In this document: positions 9,211 to 18,726 of the stretch, piece after piece | Layout of the letters: each line of letters opens with the position of its first letter | Numbering within the stretch: position 1 is the stretch's first letter | Source of the DNA: JAIOQJ01 sp963718635 | GTDB lineage: Bacteria; Planctomycetota; Planctomycetia; Gemmatales; Gemmataceae | DNA length: 64,000 nt | Assembly (NCBI GenBank): GCA_963718635.1 | Contig: OY970367.1 | Location: 2,604,001-2,668,000, forward strand | Direction of reading: 5' to 3' | The notes under the pieces: model-generated | What the model was told of the DNA's origin: nothing | Database searches by the model: none | Seen by the model: only the letters and a program-made list of their open reading frames with translations | Translations under genes and position numbers: made by a program

Positions 9211-9732
9211 CTAAACGCACATTTCCTCGTAGCGTTCGGCCGTTTTAACGGCGCCAGGGATCGGCACCCCGATTACACAGAGATTGCAAACCATGGTTGA
9301 GCCGACGTAGCCCTGAACGTCGAATTCCATCTTACGGCGATCGACTTTCAGTCCTTTGCCGATCAGCAGCAGGCGATCGCCGGGGTGAACCGGCGATCGG
9401 AAGCGGGCGTTTTCGATGCCGCCCAGGCCGAGGTAGCCATCGAACAACACGCCGTAGGTGATGGTGTAATAGCTGACCATCTGGGCAGCCGCTTCGCACA
9501 TCAGTACGCCCGGCAGAATGGGGAAACCCGGCATATGCCCAGCTACCCAGAATTCGTCGTCCCGACAATCCTTGTAAGCGGCAATCAGATGCTGCTTGCG
9601 GTCGAGATGGACGATCGCATCAATCATCCGCATTCCGTACCGGTGCGGATTGACCGCTTCGATCGCATCAGCGTCCGCAACGAGTACGTCGGTATCGATT
9701 CGGCTCGGATCGAGAATCGTGATTGGAGGCAT
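9211..9732 (-). CDS. FabZ-like (3R)-hydroxyacyl-ACP dehydratase
   Basis: A 173-residue hot-dog-fold protein. The active-site helix region AGHMPGFPILPGVLMCEAAAQ supplies His66 and Glu80, corresponding to the catalytic His/Glu pair of FabZ. It is somewhat longer than typical FabZ (about 140-150 residues) owing to an N-terminal extension with DPSRIDTDVLVADADAIEAV. Expected role: dehydration of beta-hydroxyacyl-ACP in fatty acid synthesis, in the cytoplasm. No other fab genes lie nearby, and planctomycetes often carry several FabZ paralogues, so the substrate could be special. The family call is strong; the exact gene symbol is left open. Confidence 0.85.
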   Translation of the reverse strand: MPPITILDPSRIDTDVLVADADAIEAVNPHRYGMRMIDAIVHLDRKQHLIAAYKDCRDDEFWVAGHMPGFPILPGVLMCEAAAQMVSYYTITYGVLFDGYLGLGGIENARFRSPVHPGDRLLLIGKGLKVDRRKMEFDVQGYVGSTMVCNLCVIGVPIPGAVKTAERYEEMCV

Positions 9733-10131
9733 ACGGCAAATCCCTTAGCCCATGACCTGAGCCACCGCTTGTAGACCGGTCGGCTTCGCATCAGGTGAAT
9801 TACAGTGGATCCATCAACTGCTTGCAGGCACGGCGATCCGCTCGCCGTCCCCTCGTTCCGTCTCTGCTGTCTTATTTGTCTGAACGGAGTTTCCAAGCCA
9901 ATTCAGCGCAACATGCCGCTTTTTCATTGGTAGTTTGCATAGGCTACCATTGACGGCGAGATTCTGTCAAGCGGGACCGAACGCGCGGTTGATGAGAGAC
10001 AAATAGATCGACCCAGGTTCCGAGATCGCGATTGCTCCACCAGTCGAGTCTTGCGATCGCCGCGCGAATCGGGACGAACCATATTGATGAGTTGCCATGC
10101 AAGCCGCGGCAGCGCGACGATGTCTGCATCC
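9733..10131. other. Region with out-of-frame continuation of a small gene
   Basis: No intact gene. On the minus strand at about 9944-10180 two alternative frames read DEDADIVALPRLAWQLINMV and then ARLDWWSNRDLGTWVDLF. The first resembles a helix-turn-helix segment and could be the C-terminal half of the neighbouring small gene (10132-10395), separated by frameshifts. The rest, to 9733, shows no clear feature. Confidence 0.3.
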
Positions 10132-10395
10132 TCATCCCTTAGAAGACACCGCCGATTCCACAGACAACTCGACTTTGCCAACTATGAAACCAACCGACTG
10201 TACTTGCGCGACAGCCAGTCGTATCGCCTCTTCCAGGGACGGGGCTTCCCGGTCGAAATGGATCCAGGCCACTTCATCGCAGCAAGTCGGCGTCGCGTCA
10301 TCGCAACCAGCCACAAAGAGCGCATTTGCTTGATCGTCGTCAATTTCTGCTACGCCCTTCAAAACAACATCGAATTCATAAGTTTGCATGTGCAT
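10132..10395 (-). CDS. Small protein, possible antitoxin-like partner; probably truncated by frameshift
   Basis: An 87-residue acidic protein beginning MHMQTYEFDVVLKGV; the second Met, at 10389, is an equally good start. The pattern FDVVLKG ... DDDQANALFVAGCDD ... APSLEEAIRLAVAQVQSVGF looks like a recurring small family that I recall from many bacteria but cannot name. The strand-rich start and the SLEEAI..A..QVQ helix loosely resemble HicB-type antitoxins. The visible stop follows VESAVSSKG, while other frames just downstream keep protein-like sequence, so the true C-terminus may be longer. The gene starts 15 bases after the stop of the 73-residue gene upstream, indicating a two-gene operon. 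Confidence 0.55.
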   Translation of the reverse strand: MHMQTYEFDVVLKGVAEIDDDQANALFVAGCDDATPTCCDEVAWIHFDREAPSLEEAIRLAVAQVQSVGFIVGKVELSVESAVSSKG

Positions 10396-10410
10396 CTCTC
10401 AGAAAGGGCT

Positions 10411-10632
10411 CTAGTGTGGACAAGCGGACACACGACGGCGAATATAATCGGCATGGTGTTCGGGCACCCGCGGCGTACTGTAAACCGTTACGATACATCC
10501 TCTTCGCACGCGCACTGGGCAGTACAACCGTCCCCAAGCATGGGCGCGGGGACCCGATTTAACTATTCTCCAGCCTGCCGCAAGGGCTTCACCCACCGCA
10601 GCCCGGATATGCTTGTTTGGATGATCGTTCAT
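10411..10632 (-). CDS. Small basic protein, HicA-like toxin candidate
   Basis: A 73-residue basic protein starting MNDHPNKHIRAAVGEALAAG and continuing GWRIVKSGPRAHAWGRLYCP, then IVTVYSTPRVPEHHADYIRR. The short alpha-beta layout, the GWR segment followed by a conserved His-Ala-Trp-Gly, and pairing with a downstream acidic small gene resemble HicA/HicB modules. The exact HicA motif (GSHhxf) is not present, so toxin activity is an inference. The start at 10632 is the only ATG that retains the conserved N-terminus. Coding status is reasonably sure from the recognisable family pattern. Confidence 0.5.
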   Translation of the reverse strand: MNDHPNKHIRAAVGEALAAGWRIVKSGPRAHAWGRLYCPVRVRRGCIVTVYSTPRVPEHHADYIRRRVSACPH

Positions 10633-10805
10633 CTTGAGCCCTAGTTTACACCGCCTTTTGCATTTCTATCAAAAAAACATTACGCTGTGAATCCGTGGCT
10701 TGCCTAGCTGGGTTTGCAGGAAGAGAGTCGCAAACCCGGAATTTCTGCTCGCCAATATTACTTAGGCGCGGACGTTGAACGACCGCGCGTATCAAGGAGC
10801 CCGTT

Positions 10806-11621
10806 TTGCCATCGACCCGCGCTGTCTCTCGTTCTATCGTTCGCTATCCCGAAGTCCGTTCCGCGCAAGATTTCGTGACGGTGGAGGAACCGCTCGAAAT
10901 CCGGATTGACGGCGAGCCGCTCGCGGTGACGATGCGCACTCCCGGCCACGATGAGGAGTTAGCGGCCGGCTTTTGTTTCACCGAGGCAATCATAGCCTCT
11001 CCCGATGATTTGGAACGCGTCGAACTCTGCGCGCTAGCCGACTATGGCAACGTCGTTCTTGTAACGCTTTCGGAGGATGCTCGACGCGAACGCTCCGCCC
11101 AAGTCAGGTCCGGCCGGCGCGAACTCTACCTCTCCAGTTCATGCGGCCTATGCGGGACGCAAACGATTGACCGCCTCCAACGCACCATTAAACCTGTTCA
11201 ATCAACCATGGCGATTGATCGGGCCGTGCTGTCGGCGTTGCCGCAAAAGATGAGCGATGCCCAGGAAACCTTTGCACGAACGGGAGGCCTGCATGCCGCC
11301 GCGCTCTTCCATGCCAACGGGGAAATGCGTCTTCTGCATGAGGACGTCGGACGGCATAACGCAGTGGACAAAGTCATCGGCGCGATGCTGCTGAGCGGCC
11401 AGCTTCCTTTGGCGCAATCGATCTTATTGTTATCCGGACGGATCAGTTTCGAGCTCGTGCAAAAAGCCGCCATCGCGGGCATCCCTTTCATTGCCGCGGT
11501 CGGTGCGCCATCGAGTATGGCGGTTGATGCCGCCGAGCGCTTCGGTATTACACTCGTCGGCTTTCTGCGCGGCGAGGGGCAGTTCAACCTCTATAGCGGA
11601 CGCAATCCATTCCTACCGTAA
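10806..11621 (+). CDS. fdhD: Formate dehydrogenase accessory sulfurtransferase FdhD
   Basis: A 271-residue protein. FdhD passes sulfur from IscS to the molybdenum or tungsten cofactor of formate dehydrogenase. The sulfur-relay motif SSSCGLCG supplies Cys113 and Cys116, and EDVGRHNAVDKVIG is at about residues 179-192, followed by SGRISFELVQKAA. The start is a TTG at 10806 with an aggag ribosome-binding site about seven bases upstream; no ATG fits the conserved N-terminus. No formate dehydrogenase structural gene is in the window. A selenocysteine tRNA at 51.9 kb makes a selenium-containing formate dehydrogenase elsewhere in the genome plausible. Confidence 0.95.
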   Translation: MPSTRAVSRSIVRYPEVRSAQDFVTVEEPLEIRIDGEPLAVTMRTPGHDEELAAGFCFTEAIIASPDDLERVELCALADYGNVVLVTLSEDARRERSAQVRSGRRELYLSSSCGLCGTQTIDRLQRTIKPVQSTMAIDRAVLSALPQKMSDAQETFARTGGLHAAALFHANGEMRLLHEDVGRHNAVDKVIGAMLLSGQLPLAQSILLLSGRISFELVQKAAIAGIPFIAAVGAPSSMAVDAAERFGITLVGFLRGEGQFNLYSGRNPFLP

Positions 11622-11703
11622 GCCATTCGCTTGGGCGAGCCGTGTAAGCTGGGTTCTGTCATCATTGCCCGGAAGTCGTCAGATATTGCAAAATAATATG
11701 TAT

Positions 11704-11941
11704 TTATTGAAGTTCAGAATTGATATTCATCTCATCGTGAGCAGCGTCCAACCATCCTTGTGCTGCTTCCTGCAAATGAAGTTGAAGCTGTCCAAGGTCT
11801 CCGCCTGGGTATAGCAGCCAGGCAAGGCGGGACTTCGGCTGAAAAACCCCCCGCCTCAGGTTCGGGATAGGCAATGGCCGTCAGGTTCACCGTGAAGCTG
11901 ATCACGAAAGCGCGAGGGCTGGATTCAACTGTAGTTTGCAT
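11704..11941 (-). pseudogene. hicB antitoxin remnant or multiply frameshifted gene
   Basis: Three frames read in succession give a complete HicB core: AIAYPEPEAGGFSAEVP, then LPGCYTQAETLD, then QLQLHLQEAAQGWLDAAHDEM, with a stop at 11704. HicB antitoxins have exactly this YPE..GGFSAEVP.LPGC.TQGET...A..NL.EA pattern. At least two indels are needed. No HicA partner was found on either side, so this is more likely an orphan remnant than a working module, although sequencing errors could account for the shifts. Confidence 0.65.
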
Positions 11942-12036
11942 CCTCCGCGATCTATTCTATCCTCCGAAGGGCGCATTGCGAAGATGCAGCGACAATTAGC
12001 TGAAGTAAAACAACTGAATTACGCAATGATCAAGCA

Positions 12037-14840
12037 TCACTGAATCAGCGCCACTCCAACCCCGCCTTGCATGATCAACTGAAGCGCTTGGCGGAGCTTA
12101 TCGATTCGTTCTTGATACGTGCCGATGATGACTTTATAGGGCTCGCGATTGACGTAGAGCGTCTGGTAGTCGAGGCTGTCGTTGTCCCACGATCCCGATG
12201 GTGTGGGAGTCGTTTTGCCATCAATCTGAACGGCTGTGAGAAATTGCAGCGCTGATGGTTTAAGCGTTGAGGGCGTGGTCGGCTCAAAGAGTTCGCCAAA
12301 CGCGATGGCGTGCACGCGGGCCGGCTGTCTGGAGGTGGAGAAGCCGGGCGGATTGGCTTTATCCGTGCCAACCAGCTGCTGCACGACCGCGCGGGCGTCA
12401 TCTTTAGCGGGCACATGCAAGGTGGTGCTCGTTCCGGTATAAAGCGGCGCAGCGAAATTGTTATAGTACCACTGCCCTACACTGCCGGTGCCGGTCTTGG
12501 TTAAGTCGGCCTGACAGGTGAAATTCGGCACACCGTCCGTCTCAAATATCACCATTTTCGCCGCGCCCTTGCGGCCGGTGTAAGTTTTTGTTCCGGTATT
12601 AGCGAGGCCGAACTCGTTATAGGCAAGCATGAAGGCCATTTGCGGGCAAGTCTCTGTGCCGGAATTCGGGATGATCGCATCACTGGCATCGTTAAGACCT
12701 GCGGGGTTCGCGGCATTGGCGCCTCCCGTGCTATAGGGACGCACGGCCGCCATCGGGTCGCTCAGATTCTGCAGCAAAGTAAATGGATAGAAGAGCGCAT
12801 TCTGCATCGTGGTGTAATCTTTGCCCATGCCTACGCGCGGAGTGCTATAGCCGAGCGACCCGGAGAAGAAGATCATGGCCGCCATATCATTGGGATGATT
12901 GCTCTTGATGTCATCGAGAGCCGCTTTGATGCCGACTTTCAGCTGCCAGCAGGGGGCTTCATAACAGGTGCCGGAAAAATCGGTCCGAGCCTGCATATAT
13001 CCAAGCATGGTGAGCGGCCCAAACCAAAACTGAGCCCTCGGGTGAATCGGGTTATCGCCATAATGCATATAAGGGACAGGATTGCTTCCCGCTGCCGCAA
13101 CGAGAACGCTCCTGGCCGTAATCTGAGGCGTCAACCCGCTTGTCGCCGGGTTGTTGTAATTGAGATTCGCTCCGGCAAAGTTGTTGCCATTGGAGGCGTT
13201 GGCGCCGATGAGCACATTGGCATCGACATATCGGCCGGCGCCTAACACGAAATCGATATAGTCTTTCCAGAAACATTGATCCGGCGTAGCGCTGCCGGCA
13301 ATGATGCCGGTGCTCGCATCGACTGGAATCGTATCGGGGATCGCATTGTAATAGATCACTCGCCCTGATCGAAGACTGCTGGGGAGTGTCTGCGGCCCAT
13401 GCTTGATCCATGTGAGGATATTGGTGTAGTTGACGCTGTAGCTGGCGGTAGCGCCCGGGTTTTGTGGACGCCAACGGCCATCGGTCGACCAGAACATGGA
13501 GTTGTCGCGCGTGTCCTGGCCCGAGCCGGTGCGCGGGAGAAAGAGCGCTGACGCCAATCGCCGCCGACGTATGAACTATCGCCGATGTTTCCAACGGGAG
13601 TACGTGGGTCGGGCGGCCACATATAGAAGGTTTTCCCATAGTAGCCCGGCCCCATCGTGAAACCTTGATAACGCTGATTCGACGTCTTCATCACCTTATT
13701 GGTGAAATCCCAGTCATAGCCATTTAATTCAAAGGTCGCATCGCGCGTCGTGTTAGACACAATGTTGCGCGCTACTCCCAAATAGTCGGCGGCCGTTTGG
13801 GCGTACTGGTCGGGCGTCGGCGCGGCATTGCCGTTTGCTTTCACTCCAGCCCGAAGTGGAAAAGGATCGCCCACAAAGCCGGCGGCATTTTGATTGGCAA
13901 ACGTCGCCGGCGCCGGAGTGACGATCGTTGTCGGGTTGCTCGCGCCGCTCACATTCACATTCGTGAAGGTCGGAAAAGTCGGGCTGATGGAAACGAAGGC
14001 GGGCGTGGTGTTGTCGCTCAACATATAGTTGGGTGCAATAGCCGGCCCGTTGCGCGTATTGATGGTCAGATTATTAGCCGCATAGGCCTGGCCATCCCAA
14101 TCGACAAAGGCAAAGATCCGCTGCATCGGCGTCGGGGGTACATACCCATTGAGATCGCCTGGTTGCGCGCCTGGGTTATTGGGGTCGAGCACCATGCCCG
14201 CGCCGCCCCATATCGACCAGGGTCCAAAGCGCGGAAAATTCGGGTCGGGATTGAGAGAGCCTGTGACTGCCCCCCAGCCAGAGGTGCCTGGATAGCCGAG
14301 CTGGCTGCAGTAGGCCATCGAGCCGGAGAAGTCCAGCAGAATGGAAACGTCGCGGGGGCGATGCACCGCCGTCGCCACTGCACCAACAGTGAGAGACTGA
14401 ATCCCTAACACATTGGCGAAGACGGTCGGCTGGTGGCTGAGGATCGTCACCTGCATCGCGCCATAGGCTTCATTGGCTGCGGGAGTTTGATCGAACACCA
14501 CCTGAAACCGTTGGGCGGTCGTATCGTAGCGGTAAATTCCTGCTTGCACATTCGCGACTTGGGCAGCGGTGATCGCTCCATTCAGAATCATATTGGCCTG
14601 AGCTGCGGAACTTGCCTCAACCATGGCGGCGGCGACATTGTTGCTGCTGGTCTTACCATCTAGGGTGCGCGTTCCCGCCAAGGCGGCGATGTCGGCCGCG
14701 TTCTGGCATTGTGAACGCGCAACCACCATGATCCCGATATCGATGGCGAGCGCAATGAATCCCATCAGGCCGACAAGGCAGACGGCCACAATGGGTACAA
14801 TGGCGCCCGCACGGCCTTGATTGCGTTGATGTAATTTCAT
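12037..14840 (-). CDS. TadG-like pilus-associated protein with von Willebrand A domain, one frameshift
   Basis: Starts at the ATG at 14840, with gagg about six bases upstream. The N-terminus (IVPIVAVCLVGLMGFIALAI ... ARSQCQNAADIAALAG) is the Tad-like Flp-pilus assembly module with one membrane helix. A von Willebrand A domain begins at DVSILLDFSGSM, which holds the metal-binding DxSxS motif, and continues past a long Asn/Pro/Gly-rich insert to MVIFETDGVPN and the C-terminal part. A frameshift near 13540-13570 splits the gene; the second frame continues with LFLPRTGSGQDTRDNSMFWS. Reconstructed length is about 930 residues. The protein is probably secreted or cell-envelope anchored. Two TadE-like genes lie upstream on the same strand, indicating a Tad-type pilus or surface operon lacking the ATPase here. 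Confidence 0.85.
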
Positions 14841-14865
14841 GACATGCCTCGTCAAGGGATCGGAA

Positions 14866-15396
14866 TCAGTTTGCTTCGCTGCTGGCCATCACGGTGATAC
14901 GAAATGGAATAGTCGAATTCATGAACAGCAGCGTTGGCAACACCGGGCGATAGTTGCCGCTGATGCGCACGGCGATCTTTTCACCGAATTGGGCATCAGC
15001 CCATGAACTTCCGGAAATCGGCTGGACGATGATAGGTGTGTGACTTAAACCCGACGGGTCGGCCGTGAAGATTTCGACCAGTAGATTTTCGATGTTGCGA
15101 TCCATGCCGGCCATGCCGCTGCCGACAACCTGGGCGCCGAGTTGCCCGGTCAGCACCATCGTTTGGAGATCGCTGGTGCTAATGGTCGCCGGTTCGCCGG
15201 GCATGGTGCCGCCATCGGTATGGACAACCGCAAAACGGGCCGTGTCTCGCGCGGAATTGCTGGCGACATGGATGACATAAAGCAGCCGGCCGTATTCAAA
15301 GATGCCGAAGAGCATCATGAATAGCAGTACGCTCACAAACGCCATTTCGACGGTCGTTGCGCCCCGGCGTTGTCTGTTTTTTATGTGTAAAATCAT
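14866..15396 (-). CDS. TadE-like pseudopilin
   Basis: A 176-residue protein with a short basic leader (MILHIKNRQRRGATTVEMAF) and one N-terminal hydrophobic helix (VSVLLFMMLFGIFEYGRLLYV) with the conserved Glu after the cleavage-like site and the NSARDTARFA block, as in TadE pseudopilins. The start at 15396 is preferred: upstream codons in this frame come from an interspersed repeat (ASRERKRPE) rather than from protein sequence. It ends 26 bases before the TadG-like gene. The probable role is as a minor subunit of a Tad/Flp-type pilus or a surface assembly factor. Confidence 0.85.
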   Translation of the reverse strand: MILHIKNRQRRGATTVEMAFVSVLLFMMLFGIFEYGRLLYVIHVASNSARDTARFAVVHTDGGTMPGEPATISTSDLQTMVLTGQLGAQVVGSGMAGMDRNIENLLVEIFTADPSGLSHTPIIVQPISGSSWADAQFGEKIAVRISGNYRPVLPTLLFMNSTIPFRITVMASSEAN

Positions 15397-15420
15397 GTTA
15401 GTCGGAGTTCCGTGTGCAGG

Positions 15421-15686
15421 CTCCGGTCGCTTACGCTCCCGGCTCGCCACTTCCACTGTCTTCAATTCTTTGATTTCATTCTGGATTGCTTAAAGGTGGG
15501 TTTCGCAAAGCTTTCACCCACCCTACAAAATCACAAAATAATGCTTTGGTTCCGCATACCGAATTCCGATTGCATGCTCCGGTCGCTTACGCTCCCGGCT
15601 CGCCACTTCCACTGTCTTCAATTCTTTGATTTCATTCTGGATTGCTTAAAGGTGGGTTTCGCAAAGCTTTCACCCACCCTACAAAA
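15421..15686. repeat. Direct repeat, two 110-base copies with period 156
   Basis: Copies at 15421-15530 and 15577-15686 appear identical. Each begins with ctccggtcgcttacgctccc and ends with a ggtgggtttcgcaaagc hairpin and its complement. They lie between two TadE-like genes. The first third is the same interspersed palindrome as at 733 and 1150. The remainder of the gap, 15687-15738, holds cattccgcattccg-type simple repeats. No gene is seen in 15397-15738. Confidence 0.9.
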
Positions 15687-15738
15687 CTACAAATCTTTGC
15701 TTTCATTCCGCATTCCGAAATCCGCATTCCCCATTTCT

Positions 15739-16257
15739 TCAAGGGGTCCATCCCGGCAGCGTAGGATTCACCGTGAAGGGGTCGTCAACCATCATCTGCC
15801 AGACGCACTCCCCACTCAGGGTCGATGGGTTGACGACACTCAGGTTGGTCCAACGCAGATTGGCATACGGCAGCGTGACGCGGACGCGGAAGCGCTGATT
15901 CTTCACACCTTGGTAAGGGTCGGTCAACGTCGTGTCGCCATCGACATACTGAAAGGTGATTTGCAGCCCGGTCAGGTCGGTGATGCCGGCCGCGAGCAAA
16001 TATTCGCGAATGGTCTCGGTGATGTTCGGCGTTCCGGTGCCTGTTGTGACCTGCGTGGTGCTGCCATCCGGATTGAGGATTACCGCTTGAGAAGCGAGCC
16101 GAGCCCCGTCGCGGGCGGCATTGTTCATCACCTGCTGCAACTGAATGAGGCGGCCGATCTCCCAAACTCCGACTAGCAACAGAATGAGCAAAGGCAGTAC
16201 GACGGCAAACTCGACCGCTGCCGAGCCGAGCCGTGGGGTGATAGGTTTCCGTCTCAT
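15739..16257 (-). CDS. TadE-like pseudopilin
   Basis: A 172-residue protein with the TadE pattern: MRRKPITPRLGSAAVEFAVV, a hydrophobic helix (LPLLILLLVGVWEIGRLI) and the MNNAARDGARLAS block. The start at 16257 was chosen because it yields the canonical short basic leader; a longer frame upstream reads through the promoter region of purF. It precedes the other TadE-like gene and the TadG-like gene on the same strand, separated by the 110-base direct repeats. It is probably a minor pilin-like or envelope assembly protein. Confidence 0.85.
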   Translation of the reverse strand: MRRKPITPRLGSAAVEFAVVLPLLILLLVGVWEIGRLIQLQQVMNNAARDGARLASQAVILNPDGSTTQVTTGTGTPNITETIREYLLAAGITDLTGLQITFQYVDGDTTLTDPYQGVKNQRFRVRVTLPYANLRWTNLSVVNPSTLSGECVWQMMVDDPFTVNPTLPGWTP

Positions 16258-16615
16258 GACAATCCGCCCTGGTCCAAACGGGACAATCGAAAGGAATGCG
16301 CGATCGCACAATCGCCTAATATCCATCGGAACCGATTTCACCGGCGCACTCAATTGCGAATCTATGCCGGTTAGGCAATCTGTGCGGGCGCGCGGAGTTA
16401 TAATCGTTAGGGATGGAATAAGTGGAACAAGGCGAGCCGAACTGCGTAATGTAAGCAGTCGGGTGAAGACTGGACGCAACGCGATTGCATGATTTCGAGA
16501 ACCCGATTGCTCACGCATCCTGCTCGCCAATCGGTATCACCGCCCTGTTGCGTTTCACGAAATCTACATATAATAAAAGTGGTTCACCAGCACTTTCATC
16601 GAGACGCAAACCATC
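16258..16615. promoter_or_regulatory. Divergent intergenic region between tadE-like gene and purF
   Basis: This stretch separates divergently transcribed genes and must hold both promoters; no sigma-factor boxes could be assigned with confidence. It contains one copy (16431-16468) of a palindromic repeat ggcgagccga...cagtcgggtgaag. Other copies lie just after purF at 18307-18339 and, inverted, at 27170-27202. No gene is seen. Confidence 0.4.
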
Positions 16616-18288
16616 ATGGCGGAACTCCAGCACGAATGCGGCGTCGCGGCACTATATCACCTGCCGGGCGCTGCTTCGCCGCTCGTGCCCAAGGGCGATC
16701 CGCGTCAGACCTTGCACCTCATGCCGCGCATGCTGCTCGATCTTCAGAACCGCGGCCAACTGGCAGCTGGCTTCAGCTCATTCAATCCCGATCGCGAACA
16801 TATTATCGAGACGTACAAGGAAATCGGTTCCGTCATCGAAGCGTTGCGGCTCAATCATAAAGGGAAGAGCGAAACCATCATGCGGGAACATGCGGGCCGT
16901 GCCTCGATCGGGCATGTCCGCTATGCGACCTGCGGCTCGAACACTCGTTCGTATGCTCAGCCCTTCGAACGCCGGCATGGTTGTAAGTGGAAGTGGTTCG
17001 CCTTTGCCTTTAACGGTCAACTCGCCAATTTTCAAGAACTTCGCAAAGAACTCCTTTCTCTTTCCAACTATCATCTGACACGCGAAAACGACACCGAAGT
17101 GATCATGCACTTCATCGCCCATGCGCTGCGCGGCGACGAACGACCCGATCTCGGTAAAGTGTTTCGGGAGCTAAGCGAAAAATTCGACGGCGCCTACAAC
17201 CTTGTCTTTCTCAACGCCATGGGCGACATGGTCGTCCTGCGCGATCCCAAAGGGATTCGACCTCTCTGTTATTCGCAGGAAAACAACCTGTTCGCAGCGG
17301 CCAGCGAAAGTGTGCCGTTATTCAATCTCGGCCTGCGCGACATCAAGAATCTCGAACCCGGCGAGATGATCATCGTCCAAGACGGCGTCGTGCGCAACGA
17401 GCGCTTCGCTCCCAAGCAGAAGACGGCTCACTGTTTCTTCGAATGGATTTATTTCGCGAACGTGGCCAGCTCCTTGGACGACCGTAGCGTTTATCTATCG
17501 CGCTCGGCCCTCGGCAAAGAACTGGCCGCACAAGACGCAAATACGGCAAGGTGCCGTTGGATGATGACACGATCATTGTGCCCGTGCCTGATACCGCCAA
17601 AGCGGCGGCGGACGCGATGGCTCACTCGCTAAGGCTCCCATGCTTGGAAGGCTTGATGCGCAATCGGGCGGTGGGCCGGACCTTCATCGAAGGCGCCGAC
17701 CGAGGCGAACGCGTCCGGCTAAAGTACACACCGTTGCCTGAAGTGCTGAAAGGGAAGCGCGTCTTGCTGGTTGAAGATTCGATCGTGCGTAGCACAACGA
17801 TGCAGGCGCTGCTGCACCATCTGCGCGAGCGCGGAGGCGCGCGGGAGATCCATGTTCGCGTCGCTTGTCCGCCTATTATCGCCCCCTGTTTCTATGGCAT
17901 TGATATGTCAACGGTGAAGGAACTCTTCGCCCCGAAATTCATGAAAGATCACCGACCGACGGAAGCCGAGCAGGATGCGATGGCCAAAGAATTGAGCGCC
18001 GACAGCCTGATGTATCTGCCACTGGAAGCGGTCGCTCGTTGCGTCGGTTTGGAGGCTGACCGCCTTTGCCGTGCCTGCGTCACGGGTGAATATCCAACCG
18101 AAGCCGGTAAGCGCCTTTATCAACTTTCACTCGCCGGCAGCAACGGAAGCCGAACTTATGACACGGCCGAGCCTTTGACTAACGGCCGCGTGCTGCTCAA
18201 GGGCGAAACCTTTCTAGAAGTCAAGAACGAAGGGACAAGCGCGCCAACGCTGATTGATCATTGTGCGGATGAGGTCGCGTTGTCGTGA
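16616..18288 (+). CDS. purF: Amidophosphoribosyltransferase, one frameshift
   Basis: Catalyses the first step of purine synthesis, PRPP plus glutamine to phosphoribosylamine. The N-terminal glutamine amidotransferase domain starts MAELQHECGVAALY; Cys8 is the likely nucleophile after removal of a short propeptide. HVRYATCGSN, FAFNGQLAN and LRDPKGIRPLCY follow. The phosphoribosyltransferase domain is in another frame: PLDDDTIIVPVPDTAK and the PRPP loop RVLLVEDSIVRSTT. The frames join near 17535-17550, around gacgcaaatacgg, by a single missing or extra base. Because this is a core gene with both halves otherwise intact, a sequence error is more likely than a pseudogene. Reconstructed length is about 557 residues, within the longer end of the family. 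Confidence 0.92.
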
Positions 18289-18406
18289 GAGCAGTTTTGC
18301 TCGAAAGGCGAGCCGAGCAGCGTAAGCTGCCGGGTGAAGTTACGGCATTTAGGCATGAAAGTTACGCGGGACAGGGACGGAAAACACGCCGCGAAAAGGA
18401 ATGCTC

Positions 18407-18724
18407 ATGCCGAAAAAACTGAAGCCGATCCATCCAGGCAAGCATCTATGGGAAGATTTTATGCAGCCGTTCGGTCTATCGAGCAATGCGCTGGCCCAGG
18501 CGCTCGACGTGACGACCGCGCGCATCAGCGAAATCGTACGCGAACGAAGGGGAATCACCGCCGATACCGCATTACGGCTGGCGCGATTCTTCGGCACCGA
18601 CGCGCAGAGTTGGCTCAATCTGCAGAACCATTACGACCTTCAGTCTGCGGAAGATGCGGCAGGCCGGACGATCAAGCGCATCCAGCGATGTCGGACTATC
18701 GACAAGTCGAAAATGCCAGTTTAA
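18407..18724 (+). CDS. HigA/VapI-type antitoxin (Xre helix-turn-helix), orphan
   Basis: A 105-residue protein: MPKKLKPIHPGKHLWEDFMQ, then the HTH NALAQALDVTTARISEIVRE and the C-terminal ALRLARFFGTDAQSWLNLQN, all diagnostic of HigA-family antitoxins. The ATG at 18407 is favoured over that at 18401 because aaaagga lies six bases upstream. HigA usually follows a RelE-fold HigB toxin, but the 118 bases between purF and this gene cannot encode one and no HigB was seen downstream. It is therefore an orphan that may act as a regulator. Its end nearly touches the convergent DUF1559 gene. Confidence 0.85.
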   Translation: MPKKLKPIHPGKHLWEDFMQPFGLSSNALAQALDVTTARISEIVRERRGITADTALRLARFFGTDAQSWLNLQNHYDLQSAEDAAGRTIKRIQRCRTIDKSKMPV

Positions 18725-18726
18725 AA

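Noticed and set aside
10051..10644. Plus-strand open frame of 197 codons over the two small genes
   Set aside because: The minus-strand genes have recognisable family patterns; the plus frame reads as low-complexity shadow.
12640..14408. Two plus-strand frames of about 200 codons within the TadG-like gene
   Set aside because: They are antisense to clear Tad and von Willebrand A coding sequence.
18289..18406. HigB toxin expected before the higA gene
   Set aside because: No RelE-like sequence can be read in any frame in the 118 bases; the space holds a palindromic repeat.
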